64,000 bases of DNA from Deltaproteobacteria bacterium (GTDB lineage Bacteria > Desulfobacterota > DSM-4660 > Desulfatiglandales > HGW-15): the NCBI GenBank assembly GCA_020060215.1, contig JAGVAP010000074.1, forward strand, positions 1 to 64,000, given 5' to 3'. The notes beneath the pieces are model-generated. The model saw only the letters and a program-made list of their open reading frames with translations, was not told where the DNA came from and made no database searches. Of this stretch, positions 44,149 through 53,181 are shown one piece after another (within the stretch, counting starts at the first letter, position 1; the number at the start of each line of letters is the position of its first letter). The translations under genes and the position numbers were made by a program.

Positions 44149-45024
44149 ATGATGGTTCCTGGGACCGGTGAGGCTTCCCTATCCGAGCCTGATCCCATGC
44201 AGGATGTCGCCCGCTTACGGGACATGTACCTGGACCTTCTCAAGAAGGCGCTCATAAATCTCCTCTACCCTGAGATGGAGCTGTCCTGCCTGTTTGCAGT
44301 CCACTGTGCAGGACAGAACCAGCCGATCAGTCCGGAGGTACTTATGAATCCGGGCGGTCATCTCAGTGACCAACTCCGGGAACTCGTTAGATGCCGCAGA
44401 GAGGGGCGCAGAACCGAGCCGCACTTTTCCCATTCCATGATCGGTTTAGAACGACTCAACAACATCCAATCCTGTGCTGAGAGGATCTTCGAGGAAGGCA
44501 TCCCCGGCGATTTCGTGGAAACAGGAGTCTGGAGGGGCGGGGCGGTCATCTTCATGCGTGCGGTTCTGAAGGCCTTCAACGAAGAACAACGGCTGGTCTG
44601 GGCGGCGGACTCTTTTAGAGGTCTGCCTGCACCGAAGATGGCTGAGGATGCGGGATATGACTTTCACACCATAAGAACACTCTCGATCAGCCGTGAAACA
44701 GTGATGAATAATTTTCGTACTTACGACCTGCTTGACGATGGAGTGAAGTTCATAGAAGGATGGTTTGACGAAACCCTCCCTCATGCTCCCATTGAAAAGA
44801 TCGCTCTCCTCCGCCTGGACGGGGATTTGTACAAATCCACAATGGACGCGATCGAATCGCTTTATGACAGGGTATCCATCGGAGGATACATCATTGTCGA
44901 CGATTTCGGCGACCTGGAGCCCTGCAGGCGAGCCATCAACGACTTCCGAGAGAGGAGAGGCATCTCCGAACCCATCGTCCCCATCGATTGGACGGGGGTC
45001 TATTGGAGAAAGGGTGGCTTATGA
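44149..45024 (+). CDS. TylF-family O-methyltransferase
   Basis: It is a macrocin-O-methyltransferase-type enzyme that methylates sugar hydroxyls. ATGATG at 44149 follows AAGGAGG by 10 bases, which decides the start against the longer ORF from 44080; it has about 291 residues. Family signatures are ARLRDMYLDLLKKALINLLY, ERIFEEGIPGDFVETGVWRG (SAM motif I), WAADSFRGLPAPKM, and ALLRLDGDLYKSTMDAIESL with the metal-binding Asp pair in IIVDDFGDL. TylF acts after the sugar is attached. Here it would place a methyl ether on the glycan. Confidence 0.92.
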   Translation: MMVPGTGEASLSEPDPMQDVARLRDMYLDLLKKALINLLYPEMELSCLFAVHCAGQNQPISPEVLMNPGGHLSDQLRELVRCRREGRRTEPHFSHSMIGLERLNNIQSCAERIFEEGIPGDFVETGVWRGGAVIFMRAVLKAFNEEQRLVWAADSFRGLPAPKMAEDAGYDFHTIRTLSISRETVMNNFRTYDLLDDGVKFIEGWFDETLPHAPIEKIALLRLDGDLYKSTMDAIESLYDRVSIGGYIIVDDFGDLEPCRRAINDFRERRGISEPIVPIDWTGVYWRKGGL

Positions 45025-45052
45025 ACCAATGTCGCGAACGGGAAGAACCGCG

Positions 45053-45994
45053 ATGGACAGCCTGACTTACGTGACCGGTGCAAACAGTCCCTACTTTCTT
45101 ATCTTATGCGCCTTTCTCGAATCCTTCTCCCAGTTCTGCGAGGGGGAGCGAATCCATGTCTGCGATTTCGGGCTGACCGCCGGGCAGTGTGCCTTCCTTG
45201 AAGAGTTGGGGATGCTTCGGCAACGCCCCTCCGCGATCCCCGGGGGGCTCGAACCGTTCTACTACAAGTCGTCCATCGGAAGGTACTTAGAGAGCGAGGC
45301 AGTCGAAAGAGTGGTCTGGATCGACTGCGATTGTCTGATCCTTGCTCCCCTGAGCCGACGTCTCCACGCCCTTTCCGAAGAGCTCGAGCCCTTTGGCGAC
45401 TACGTGGCCGTTTCCTCGGATCAATCCGGGAGCATCGAAGAGTTCATCCTGAGGCACAAAGAGGATGGGGAGGGGACCGCTCCCTTCGGGAAACTGATGG
45501 GGGAGCTGGGCCTTTCCACAAGTCCTGATTACCTCAACAGCGCGGTCTTTCTGGTCGGGAGCAAGAGATTCCTTCATGACTGGCACCGCCTTTCTTTTGG
45601 AACACCGCGCCACCTTCTCTTTGAACAGAACATCTTCAACTGCCTCGCATACGAGGGGTTCGCACACCTCCATATCCTTGACGCGGACATCTGGAATGCA
45701 CATGACTTGAGCCTCGACAGGATGGAGATCGTTCCCGGAGACCCGTCCGCTCCCTTCCAGGTCCTCCTCGACAAGGAGCGGGTCTTTGTGGCCCATGCCA
45801 CATCGTACATGCAGCGTGCAGTCTCCTTCAAGAACATGACCCTGGATGTGGAGGGGATGAAGTTGCACGGGTGCTTCAAGTTCATACGCAATCCGCCCAT
45901 CCGGAAGCTTCAATTGGATTACCTGTTCAGATTCATCCAGAGGAATCAAGATCTCCTGCGCGAGTGCGGAGTGCTGCAACTTGCGGGTGTTTGA
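45053..45994 (+). CDS. GT-A-fold glycosyltransferase-like protein
   Basis: It has 313 residues (ATG 45029 is an alternative start). It begins SLTYVTGANSPYFLILCAFL, and VERVVWIDCDCLILAPLSRR contains a DxD metal site in the position seen in GT8-type enzymes. SPDYLNSAVFLVGSKRF and LLFEQNIFNCLAYEGF follow the same family plan of acceptor-site motifs, and FVAHATSYMQRA replaces the usual terminal HY/FxG motif. It probably uses a nucleotide-sugar donor with retention. Its 3' end overlaps the flavoprotein start by 14 bases. Confidence 0.72.
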   Translation: MDSLTYVTGANSPYFLILCAFLESFSQFCEGERIHVCDFGLTAGQCAFLEELGMLRQRPSAIPGGLEPFYYKSSIGRYLESEAVERVVWIDCDCLILAPLSRRLHALSEELEPFGDYVAVSSDQSGSIEEFILRHKEDGEGTAPFGKLMGELGLSTSPDYLNSAVFLVGSKRFLHDWHRLSFGTPRHLLFEQNIFNCLAYEGFAHLHILDADIWNAHDLSLDRMEIVPGDPSAPFQVLLDKERVFVAHATSYMQRAVSFKNMTLDVEGMKLHGCFKFIRNPPIRKLQLDYLFRFIQRNQDLLRECGVLQLAGV

Positions 45995-47531
45995 GACCGC
46001 AAGAACAGACGTGCTCGTCATCGGCGCAGGGGCGGCGGGGATCCGGGCCGCCCTGGCCGCTTCGGAGGCGGGCGCGAGGGTGACGCTGCTCGGCAGGGGA
46101 CCGGTCACCACATCAGGCTCCACCTTTTCTTCCCTTTCAGGCGGATGGGGAATCCAGGCATTATCGGGTCCAGAGCGGACCCGGAAGAGCCTGGAGGAGT
46201 TCTACGATGAGGTCATCGAAGCAGGCCTCGGTCTGTGCGACCCTAAACTGGTCCGCATACTGGTGGAGGAATCCGGGCCCAGGCTGGAAGACCTTCGTTC
46301 ATACGGGCTGCTCCTGAGAAAGGATCATGAGGGAAAGGCACTGAGAGCGAAGGGATGTTTCAGCGGTTATGAGCGGGCTTACCTGACCCGGGACATGGGC
46401 AACATCCGAAGGACCTTTCAAGCCATGGTCCGCGCCTCCCGATCGAAGATCCTGATCGGCCGGGCCTCCGAACTGATCGTCCATGAAGGCCGCTGCAGCG
46501 GCGCGTGGATTCTGACTCCGGACCGGCGAATCATCCGTGTCACGGCCGCGGCTGTTGTCCTGGCGACCGGCGGAGGCGCCGGGCTCTTTGCGGACCACCT
46601 CGTGACCGACTCGGAGGCCGGGGAGGGCTACGTCCTAGCCCATGGGGCCGGCGCTGTACTGAAGAACCTCGAGTTCATCCAGTTCATGCTGGGGACGAAA
46701 GAGAACGGCGTCCGCAGATTCCTCCCCTTGTCCGACCTGGCAGAGCCGGGAAGACTCCTGGACGACGGGGATCGGGACGTCCTGGTCGAGTACATCCCGG
46801 ATGAGGAGGATCGAAGACGGGCAGCCCAAGAGCGCACCAGCCACCACCCATTCAGCTCCCGCGACCGCTCCCGCCTCATTGACGTCGCAGTGGCCACAGC
46901 CCGACGGGCCGGGAGGCGGGTATTCTGGCGGGGCGCAGATACGCCGTGCAGCCGGTTGGAGGTCGTTCACCTGGCCCACGCATTCAACGGCGGAGCAGCG
47001 ATCGATGAGCGGGCGGAAACCACGATGGACGGTCTCTTTGCCGCCGGAGAGGTTGCGGCAGGTCCTCATGGGGCAGATCGCATCGGCGGGTGCATGATGA
47101 CGGCCACACAGGTCTTCGGCGAAAGGGCGGGCCGGTTTGCGGCGATCCGCGCACGACAGACCGCTTCAGCCCTCCCCGCCACGCCCCCCCCCGAGGAGCT
47201 CGAGAGGACAGGCGAATGGGGATCGGGGAGATCGGCAAGAGAGCTGTCTCGTGAACTTTTCCCCCTGAGACAGGAGGCGGCCGATCGATTGTCCATCCTC
47301 AGGGACGAGAAGGGGCTTCTCTCCTTTCTCGCGCGGATCGAGGAAACGAAGAGCTTCCTCGACGAGGAGAAGGACCGCTCTCCCCTTTCAGCTTGGAGTG
47401 AGCGACGAGCCCTCACGGCCCTCCGGCTGATCGCCTCCCACGCCCGCGAGAGGAGGGAGACCCGGGGGGCACATTTCCGCTCCGACTTCCCTCCGGACGG
47501 AAATGTTCTTCCCCACGAATCCTTCCCATGA
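45981..47531 (+). CDS. FAD-dependent oxidoreductase (fumarate reductase/L-aspartate oxidase-like flavoprotein)
   Basis: It has 516 residues from TTG 45981 (GGAG nine bases upstream; GTG 45987 is possible). The FAD-binding motif DVLVIGAGAAGIRAALAASE is at 9-28. The capping domain includes GGWGIQAL and RDMGNIRRTF. VVLATGGGAGLFAD is the second FAD contact. HAFNGGAAIDERAETTMDGL and GLFAAGEVAAGPHGADRIGG match the succinate-dehydrogenase/fumarate-reductase flavoprotein group. A short helical C-terminal domain follows. No iron-sulfur or membrane subunit is nearby, so it is probably a soluble oxidase or dehydrogenase. Its role in a glycan island is unclear. Confidence 0.82.
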   Translation: MRVFETARTDVLVIGAGAAGIRAALAASEAGARVTLLGRGPVTTSGSTFSSLSGGWGIQALSGPERTRKSLEEFYDEVIEAGLGLCDPKLVRILVEESGPRLEDLRSYGLLLRKDHEGKALRAKGCFSGYERAYLTRDMGNIRRTFQAMVRASRSKILIGRASELIVHEGRCSGAWILTPDRRIIRVTAAAVVLATGGGAGLFADHLVTDSEAGEGYVLAHGAGAVLKNLEFIQFMLGTKENGVRRFLPLSDLAEPGRLLDDGDRDVLVEYIPDEEDRRRAAQERTSHHPFSSRDRSRLIDVAVATARRAGRRVFWRGADTPCSRLEVVHLAHAFNGGAAIDERAETTMDGLFAAGEVAAGPHGADRIGGCMMTATQVFGERAGRFAAIRARQTASALPATPPPEELERTGEWGSGRSARELSRELFPLRQEAADRLSILRDEKGLLSFLARIEETKSFLDEEKDRSPLSAWSERRALTALRLIASHARERRETRGAHFRSDFPPDGNVLPHESFP

Positions 47532-47570
47532 GTTATTTACAGGAAAAGCTGATGTTGCTCGAAAGGACAA

Positions 47571-48794
47571 ATGGAGCAGGATGCCATGAACCTGTATAAG
47601 GAAAAGATTGTTCAGGGAGAAGCCTTGTTTGCCGGCGGGAAGCTGCACGAGGCACTGCAGGTATTCGAATCTGTCCTGAAGCGGGATCCGTCCAATCTCC
47701 CCGCGCTCAATGACAAAGGGGTGGTCCTGAACAGGATGGGCAGGTTCGAAGATGCGATCGCCGCGTTTACCGAGATCGTCGAAAGGGATCCTCTCCAGCC
47801 GAATGCGGTCTTCAATCTCGTCTCGAACTGCCTCTCCCTTTCCCGGTGGGAGGAGGCCGAGGGGTTCTGGACCTTTTTCATGGACGGCCTCCCCCCGGAA
47901 GACGTCGACCTGCTCGCCGCCGAGATACTGGAGACCAAACTCAGGGCCTCAGCGGACGACCCCCGCCTGGTCCATGCACCCCTTACCCTGAATATCCGTT
48001 CCCGGAAACACGATCTCCGGCTCTTCCTGGACACCCGTCAATACACCCAGAAGATCCAGTGGGAACATCTGTCTCACCATCGGGTTTACGAGGGAGAAAC
48101 GCTCCAGTTCCTGGCCCAGGTACTGAACCCGGGAGACGGCTTCATGGATGTGGGCGGTCACATCGGTTACTTCTCCCTGATCGCCTCCAGGATGGTCGGC
48201 GAAGGGGGTCGGGTCATTGCGGTTGAACCGCACCCGGGCAATTGCGTCCACTTCTCAAAGCACCTGGCGGTCAACGGGATTCGCAACACCAGGCTGATCA
48301 GGGCGGTCGCAGGGTCACGGAGGGGGGAGGCGGAATTCTTCCTCAACGCCGACAACGACGGGGGCCATGCCCTCTGGAGTCCGGGCCTGCACCCCTTCAA
48401 TCGGAAATCCCGGGAAAAACCCCTTGCGGTCAAGGTCTCGATGGTCACCCTGGATGACCTGATAGCCGACGCAGCCGGAGCGGTCAAGGCCCTGAAGATC
48501 GACACGGAAGGGGCTGAGATGGAGGTCCTCCGCGGAGGTGCAGGCTCTCTTCAGGATTTGCGGATACCCTACGTCATCTGTGAAATCAACCGATTTGGAT
48601 TGGATCAGATGGGAAGCAGTGAGAAGGAGGTAAGAGGGTTCATGGAGGGGCTTGGTTACGAGACCTACTTCATGCAGGAGCAGCATCCCAGGCTGATCAA
48701 ACTGGAAGGGGAGCAAGTGATCGACGCTCCCTATGTCTTTAATCTGCTTTTTGCCGCAGAGAAGCCGTTCTCAGGGGAACTTTCAACTGCATAG
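47571..48794 (+). CDS. TPR-FkbM methyltransferase fusion
   Basis: It has 407 residues. Residues 12-115 carry tandem TPRs: GKLHEALQVFESVLKRDPSN, less the last residue, ALNDKGVVLNRMGRFEDAIA and NAVFNLVSNCLSLSRWEEAE. Residues about 185-395 are an FkbM methyltransferase: GFMDVGGHIGYFSLIASRMV is the SAM loop, VIAVEPHPGNCVHF the acidic second strand, and ALKIDTEGAEMEVLRGG the diagnostic FkbM motif. FkbM enzymes make O-methyl groups. The TPR block resembles those in three other transferases downstream, suggesting a shared docking partner. GAAAGGAC precedes ATG 47571. Confidence 0.88.
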   Translation: MEQDAMNLYKEKIVQGEALFAGGKLHEALQVFESVLKRDPSNLPALNDKGVVLNRMGRFEDAIAAFTEIVERDPLQPNAVFNLVSNCLSLSRWEEAEGFWTFFMDGLPPEDVDLLAAEILETKLRASADDPRLVHAPLTLNIRSRKHDLRLFLDTRQYTQKIQWEHLSHHRVYEGETLQFLAQVLNPGDGFMDVGGHIGYFSLIASRMVGEGGRVIAVEPHPGNCVHFSKHLAVNGIRNTRLIRAVAGSRRGEAEFFLNADNDGGHALWSPGLHPFNRKSREKPLAVKVSMVTLDDLIADAAGAVKALKIDTEGAEMEVLRGGAGSLQDLRIPYVICEINRFGLDQMGSSEKEVRGFMEGLGYETYFMQEQHPRLIKLEGEQVIDAPYVFNLLFAAEKPFSGELSTA

Positions 48795-49155
48795 CCCCCT
48801 GCCCCTCTACCCACCACCCCCCTTCCCTTCTGCGTCATAATAATGACTCGCCCACCTGCCTTTCCCGCCCCGGATCGTCCAAGCCTCTGAAATAACGAAT
48901 AGTCCTGAACTGCAGAAGGTGGCACCTTTCTTGCTTTGTCTTCACCCAAAGAAAGGTAATCAAACGTTTTCCTCACTGATGCAGCTCTCTTTCCGGCGAC
49001 CCCGTCTCTATCCGATCAGGGGAGCGGTCGGTCTTCGATGACGGGGCATGAGGATCCAAGACCTCGAAAGCACATGTAACCCAAGGGGGCGGAGCCTGTC
49101 CGGGGTCCAGTCGCATTCGATCCACCCACCTAACGACCGATAGGAAGCCGAAGCC
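48795..49155. other. Non-coding gap with a 9-bp hairpin
   Basis: No gene is supported in these 361 bases. ACCTTTCTT (48924-48932) pairs perfectly with AAGAAAGGT (48949-48957), with a 16-base loop and no T-tract, so it looks like a dispersed palindromic element rather than a strong terminator. The upstream part is C-rich (CCCCTGCCCC, CACCCCCC). The gap probably contains the promoter of the following TPR/glycosyltransferase run, but no clear -35/-10 pair was found. Confidence 0.5.
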
Positions 49156-50748
49156 ATGAACCAGAGCGAAACCAACTTCCCCTTTGTGCTCTGCCAGATC
49201 GAACCGCCACAGGCCATGAATGGAGGCGACTACTACTACCGAACCCACTCGCCCGGGCTCTGCATGGCCAGAGAAAAGGGGGTCTTCGTCATCAATCTTA
49301 CCAGCGAGCACAGAAAGAAATGGAAGATCGCGGCCGAGGCGAACGTCCTTGTGCTCAAGAACATCTGCGATCCCGACTTCCTCCCCCTCATCAAGAAGAG
49401 AAAAGAGCAGGGAAAGGTGACCGTCTTCGAGATCGCCGACGACCTCAGCGCGATTGAGCCGTGGAACCCAGTTCATTTTTTCTACAAGGACAGGGAGAAT
49501 CAGTCCCTGATCTGGCGGCTTGCCGGCTATTGCGACGCCCTTCAGGTCACCTGTCCCACCCTCCGCGATCTCTATGGCCACCTCAATCCCGTATGCCGGG
49601 TCTTTCCGAACCAGATCTCCCACGTTCCCCAGGAGAGGCTCCACCGAAGGCGAAGCGGGAGCGGTCTGATCGTCGGCTGGGGAGGATCCCACGGCCACCT
49701 TCAGGATCTGGCCGAGATCGCCGGACCCCTGTCGGAGTGGATCATGACCGTTCCCGAGGCTTCGCTGTACCTGATGGGTTCCGATCCCATCTGGCGGTTG
49801 TTCGAGGGATTGCCGGGAGAGAAGAAGCGCCGGTTCCAGCCCGGGACCATCTTGGCCTACTATGACTTCTTGAAGCAGATCGACATCGGCATAGGGCCGC
49901 TGAAAGATACGGCCTTCAACCGGTCCCGCTCCGATGTGAAATTCCTGGAGTATGCGGCATCCGGCGCTGTTCCGGTCATGAAGAAACTCGCTCCTTACAC
50001 GGATACCGTCAGGCACGGCGAGACAGGGTTCCTCTATGACACGGTCCGGGATCTGATCCAAACCCTGACCCTCCTCGCCGGGGACCCGATTTTCATGGAA
50101 GGCGTGGCTGCGAGCGGCCGTGAGTATGTCCTCCACCAGCGCCTCGAACAGGACCACGCCCGGGACCGGGTCGCGTTCTACCGGGAGCTCCTGCTGAAAA
50201 CCAACGGGGCGGACGACTGTCATCACCTCAGCGAACAGGTCAACGGCTGGGCCGCCATGGACGGCGCGGTAGTGACCGGGAGGCACATCAGGCTGGAGCC
50301 CACGAAGTTCGAGATGCTGCTCCAGGACGGCCTTGTCACCATGCAGGTGACGAAGGACAGGGAGGCGGCCTATCGCCTCCTGCGACGGGCATCCGCCCTG
50401 GAGCCCGGCAACTATCTGCCCTACCTGTACTCGGCGCCCATATCCCTCAGCCCCTCCGACACCCTCGCCAAGGCGATCGAACTGAACCCCACTTCCCTGA
50501 AGGCGCGGATCATGCTCGGGGACATCAAGGCCCGGCATGGGTATACGTTGGAGGCCCTCCGGTGCTTCAGCGAGGCGGCCGATATCTTCCCGGACTACGA
50601 GATCCCTTTTTCTAGGGCCGCATCGGTTCTGAGACAGATCGGCCAGGGCGCCCAGGCAGAGCAGCTCTCGGAAAAGGCCGCCTCCCTCTACCTGCATGGG
50701 CCGTGCCCACCGGCATCTCCTCCCGAAGCGGCGGCCCCGCCGTTCTGA
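49156..50748 (+). CDS. GT4-like glycosyltransferase with C-terminal TPR region
   Basis: It has 530 residues. The GT-B part (1-340) has ANVLVLKNICDPDFLPLIKK, KVTVFEIADDLSAIEPWNP, LQVTCPTLRDLYGHL, then GLIVGWGGSHGHLQDLAEIA and DIGIGPLKDTAFNRSRSDVK with LEYAASGAVPVM as donor-site motifs. Residues about 400-515 are helical TPR-like repeats (DTLAKAIELNPTSLKARIML, then GYTLEALRCFSEAADIFPDY). The TPR is C-terminal here but N-terminal in the methyltransferase upstream. It probably acts on a protein-linked glycan. The start is ATG 49156; AGGAAGCCGAAGCC lies upstream. Confidence 0.83.
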   Translation: MNQSETNFPFVLCQIEPPQAMNGGDYYYRTHSPGLCMAREKGVFVINLTSEHRKKWKIAAEANVLVLKNICDPDFLPLIKKRKEQGKVTVFEIADDLSAIEPWNPVHFFYKDRENQSLIWRLAGYCDALQVTCPTLRDLYGHLNPVCRVFPNQISHVPQERLHRRRSGSGLIVGWGGSHGHLQDLAEIAGPLSEWIMTVPEASLYLMGSDPIWRLFEGLPGEKKRRFQPGTILAYYDFLKQIDIGIGPLKDTAFNRSRSDVKFLEYAASGAVPVMKKLAPYTDTVRHGETGFLYDTVRDLIQTLTLLAGDPIFMEGVAASGREYVLHQRLEQDHARDRVAFYRELLLKTNGADDCHHLSEQVNGWAAMDGAVVTGRHIRLEPTKFEMLLQDGLVTMQVTKDREAAYRLLRRASALEPGNYLPYLYSAPISLSPSDTLAKAIELNPTSLKARIMLGDIKARHGYTLEALRCFSEAADIFPDYEIPFSRAASVLRQIGQGAQAEQLSEKAASLYLHGPCPPASPPEAAAPPF

Positions 50749-50750
50749 AA

Positions 50751-51190
50751 CATCTGCACCCGGTCATGAACACCCTACGGGAAAGTGCCGATCGGCCATG
50801 TCGAGGCGGGCCTTCGCACCCATCACTAAGGTGAGCCCTTTCCCGAGGAACTCCACCGTCGCCTCACCCATCACATGAGCGATCTCCTATCTGCACCCAC
50901 CCAGGGGAATCGATTCAACCTTCTGCGTGAAGGTCTGCCTGACCATCGGATCCACGTCACCGGCAACACGGTAGTGGATGGGCTCCTGCAGCTTCTCGAA
51001 GAAGAGGATCGGCTGCCGGAGGTGGGGCATCTTCCTCTGGATGGTCCGATGGTTCTTCTCACCGCCCACCGGAGGGAGAGATTACCAGAAGATGGCGAGT
51101 GTACCCAATCCCTTCGGCGACGGAGCCGCATCGGAACGTATCGCCTCCATCGTCTCGGATTTCCTCCGAGGAGAAAACACCGCCGTACTT
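50751..51190 (+). pseudogene. wecB: UDP-N-acetylglucosamine 2-epimerase (wecB-like) pseudogene
   Basis: Three non-collinear pieces of a WecB-type epimerase remain. HLHPVMNTLRES (50751-50786) corresponds to the N-terminal HxPVxxALR helix. KVPIGHVEAGLRTHH, an in-frame TAA at 50827, then EPFPEELHRRLTHHMSDLL and HVTGNTVVDGLLQLLEE to VLLTAHRRE follow in one frame. MASVPNPFGDGAASERIASI (from 51095) is the C-terminal signature in a third frame. About 60 residues are missing after the first piece and about 110 before the last. An active enzyme is about 370 residues. The stop, frameshifts and deletions make it non-functional. The remaining bases to 51312 show nothing. Confidence 0.85.
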
Positions 51191-51312
51191 TGTCTGGAAA
51201 CGATCCCATCGGGGCGGGAGAGACCATCCGAAGCAGGTGCATTGACCCGGTGATTCCGTTCAGGGTCAGGGCCCTCCCGAATGGGTGAAGATCAACCCGG
51301 GGGCGAACAGGA

Positions 51313-52368
51313 ATGTCCAATCCGATCACCACTAGGAGCACCGTACGAGTAGGCTGGGTGCCGGCCGGATCCAACAACACGGCCTCATCCAGGTTGAGAG
51401 CCTACAAGGTGCATGAACACCTCTCGACCTCTTCGACGCGGTACCGCAGCCGGGTCCTGCGGCGGCTCACCCCCTCTCCGGAAGTGGACGTCCTGGTGCT
51501 CCAGCGAGTGTACGGAGGCGAGGAGCTGAACGACCTGATCCGGCATTACCGCTCAAAAGGGGTTAGGGTGGTCCTGGACCTTTGCGACGTCTATCCGGAT
51601 GCCAGGGCCACCGCCTCTGCTGTGGACCTGGTCACCACCAACAGTGTGACGAGGGTGAAGCAATTCGTCCAGGCGGGTTTTGCATGCCCCTTCAGGGTGG
51701 TGGAGGAGCCGATCGATTACGACCTGGACGGCAGACCCCTTGCACATCCGGATCTCCAGCCGTTGCGGCCGGTCTGGTTCGGCACCTACACGAATGTGGG
51801 TCTCGTCAGAACGCTCTCCTCCTTCCTTCGTGCGACGGCCGTGACAAGCCAGGCCGTCCGAACGGAAATCCCTGCCGACTGGGAATTTGTGGAATGGGAA
51901 TACCGCGGCTTTGTGGACCTGATCCGACGGTTCAACCTCTGCCTTTTGCCCCAGAATGATCCGGGGAAATCGGCGAACAAAATGGTCACCGCACTCATGT
52001 GCGGACTGCCGGTCGTGGCCTCCGATATCCCCAGCTACCGCGATATTGCGGATGCCGCCGGGACGTCCGGTTTCCTGTGCAGGAGTCCGGAGGACTGGGT
52101 TCGCTCCGTAGAGAAGCTGAAAGACAGGGGGGAGAGGATCCGCTATCTCGAAAAGACGCAGCCCCTGGTTCAGGAGAAATACGGCATCCAAAAGATCGCG
52201 GGCGAGTGGACCGATCTCTTCGAGGAGATGGTGTCCCGGCCGGCGCGGGAAAGGAACGGTTATGAGTCCAATCATTGTCATCGGGATGCATCGTTCGGGA
52301 ACGAGCCTCCTGGCACGCATACTGAGGAGACTCGGCGTCTTCATGGGGGCCGAGCTCAACAACCATGA
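51313..52368 (+). CDS. Glycosyltransferase, GT4-like
   Basis: It has 351 residues. The start region has VRVGWVPAGSNNTASSRLRA, then VDVLVLQRVYGGEELNDLIR and VRVVLDLCDVYPDA. The donor-site half has RPVWFGTYTNVGLVRTLSSF, LCLLPQNDPGKSANKMVTAL and MCGLPVVASDIPSYRDI. The domain appears to end near residue 312 (FEEMVSRPARERN). The last 35 residues are read through the start of the next gene in a different frame and look non-native; a stop in the -1 frame at 52263 would give the ATGA junction usual in this operon. A recent indel is suspected. Confidence 0.83.
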   Translation: MSNPITTRSTVRVGWVPAGSNNTASSRLRAYKVHEHLSTSSTRYRSRVLRRLTPSPEVDVLVLQRVYGGEELNDLIRHYRSKGVRVVLDLCDVYPDARATASAVDLVTTNSVTRVKQFVQAGFACPFRVVEEPIDYDLDGRPLAHPDLQPLRPVWFGTYTNVGLVRTLSSFLRATAVTSQAVRTEIPADWEFVEWEYRGFVDLIRRFNLCLLPQNDPGKSANKMVTALMCGLPVVASDIPSYRDIADAAGTSGFLCRSPEDWVRSVEKLKDRGERIRYLEKTQPLVQEKYGIQKIAGEWTDLFEEMVSRPARERNGYESNHCHRDASFGNEPPGTHTEETRRLHGGRAQQP

Positions 52369-53164
52369 CGAGTCTCTGTTCTTTCTTTCCCTGAACGAGC
52401 ATCTCTTCCATCTCGCCCACGCAAGCTGGGATTACCCGTACCCCATGCGGTTCCTGGTGCGCGCCCTCAACCGCAGGGACTCGTTCAAGTCGGAGTTGCT
52501 CGGGTTTCTTACGAGGGAGCTCTGCTCCGACTCCTCTACCCGGCATTGGGGAAGAAAACCCGAGGCAGGGGAAGGACCGTGGAAGATGGAAAGGATCTGC
52601 GAGGGGTTGGGACCCTGGGGATGGAAAGATCCTCGAAACAGCCTCACCCTGCCGATCTGGGCCGAGATCTTCCCCTCCGCCAGGGTCGTTCACATCTATC
52701 GGAACGGTGTGGATGTCTCGGCCAGTCTCTTTCGCCGGGAGGCGAACCGGGGGGATAAACTGAGGAATCCTCTGTTTTCCTGCAGATGCCTCGACATGGA
52801 AGAGGCGTTTGCACTCTGGGCAGAGTATGTCCGGATGTGCCTGACCTTCACCGACGCCCTTGGAGACCGTGCGCACACGATCCGCTATGAGTCCCTCCTG
52901 ACGGACCCTGCCCGGTGCATCGGCGACCTCTGCCGATTTCTCTCCATCCCCGTAACCCGGGAGAGTCTCTCCACCCTGGTTCACGAAATACGAGGCGACC
53001 GGGCATTCGCCTTTCTGAGAGATCCTGAGTTGAGATCCATCTATGAGGCCTGCAGGAACGATCCCCTGATGAAGAGGTTGGGGTACTCCCATCGGCCGGT
53101 TCAAGGACCGCAGGAAAGGATGCGGGAAGGGTCTTTCCCTCAGGAATCATCGCTGGCGCTTTGA
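52262..53164 (+). CDS. Sulfotransferase-family protein
   Basis: It has 300 residues. The 5'-phosphosulfate-binding loop IVIGMHRSGTSLLARIL is at 5-21, and the 3'-phosphate motif ARVVHIYRNGVDVSASLF is near 143-160. GPWGWKDPRNSLTLPIWAEI carries the conserved KDPR seen in prokaryotic PAPS sulfotransferases. It is expected to transfer sulfate from PAPS to a sugar hydroxyl or a tyrosine-like acceptor. AAAGGA precedes the ATG. It overlaps the previous gene by 107 bases, which is abnormal for this operon, and abuts the next TPR gene. Confidence 0.88.
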   Translation: MSPIIVIGMHRSGTSLLARILRRLGVFMGAELNNHDESLFFLSLNEHLFHLAHASWDYPYPMRFLVRALNRRDSFKSELLGFLTRELCSDSSTRHWGRKPEAGEGPWKMERICEGLGPWGWKDPRNSLTLPIWAEIFPSARVVHIYRNGVDVSASLFRREANRGDKLRNPLFSCRCLDMEEAFALWAEYVRMCLTFTDALGDRAHTIRYESLLTDPARCIGDLCRFLSIPVTRESLSTLVHEIRGDRAFAFLRDPELRSIYEACRNDPLMKRLGYSHRPVQGPQERMREGSFPQESSLAL

Positions 53165-53181
53165 ACAGGAGTCGGATCCCG

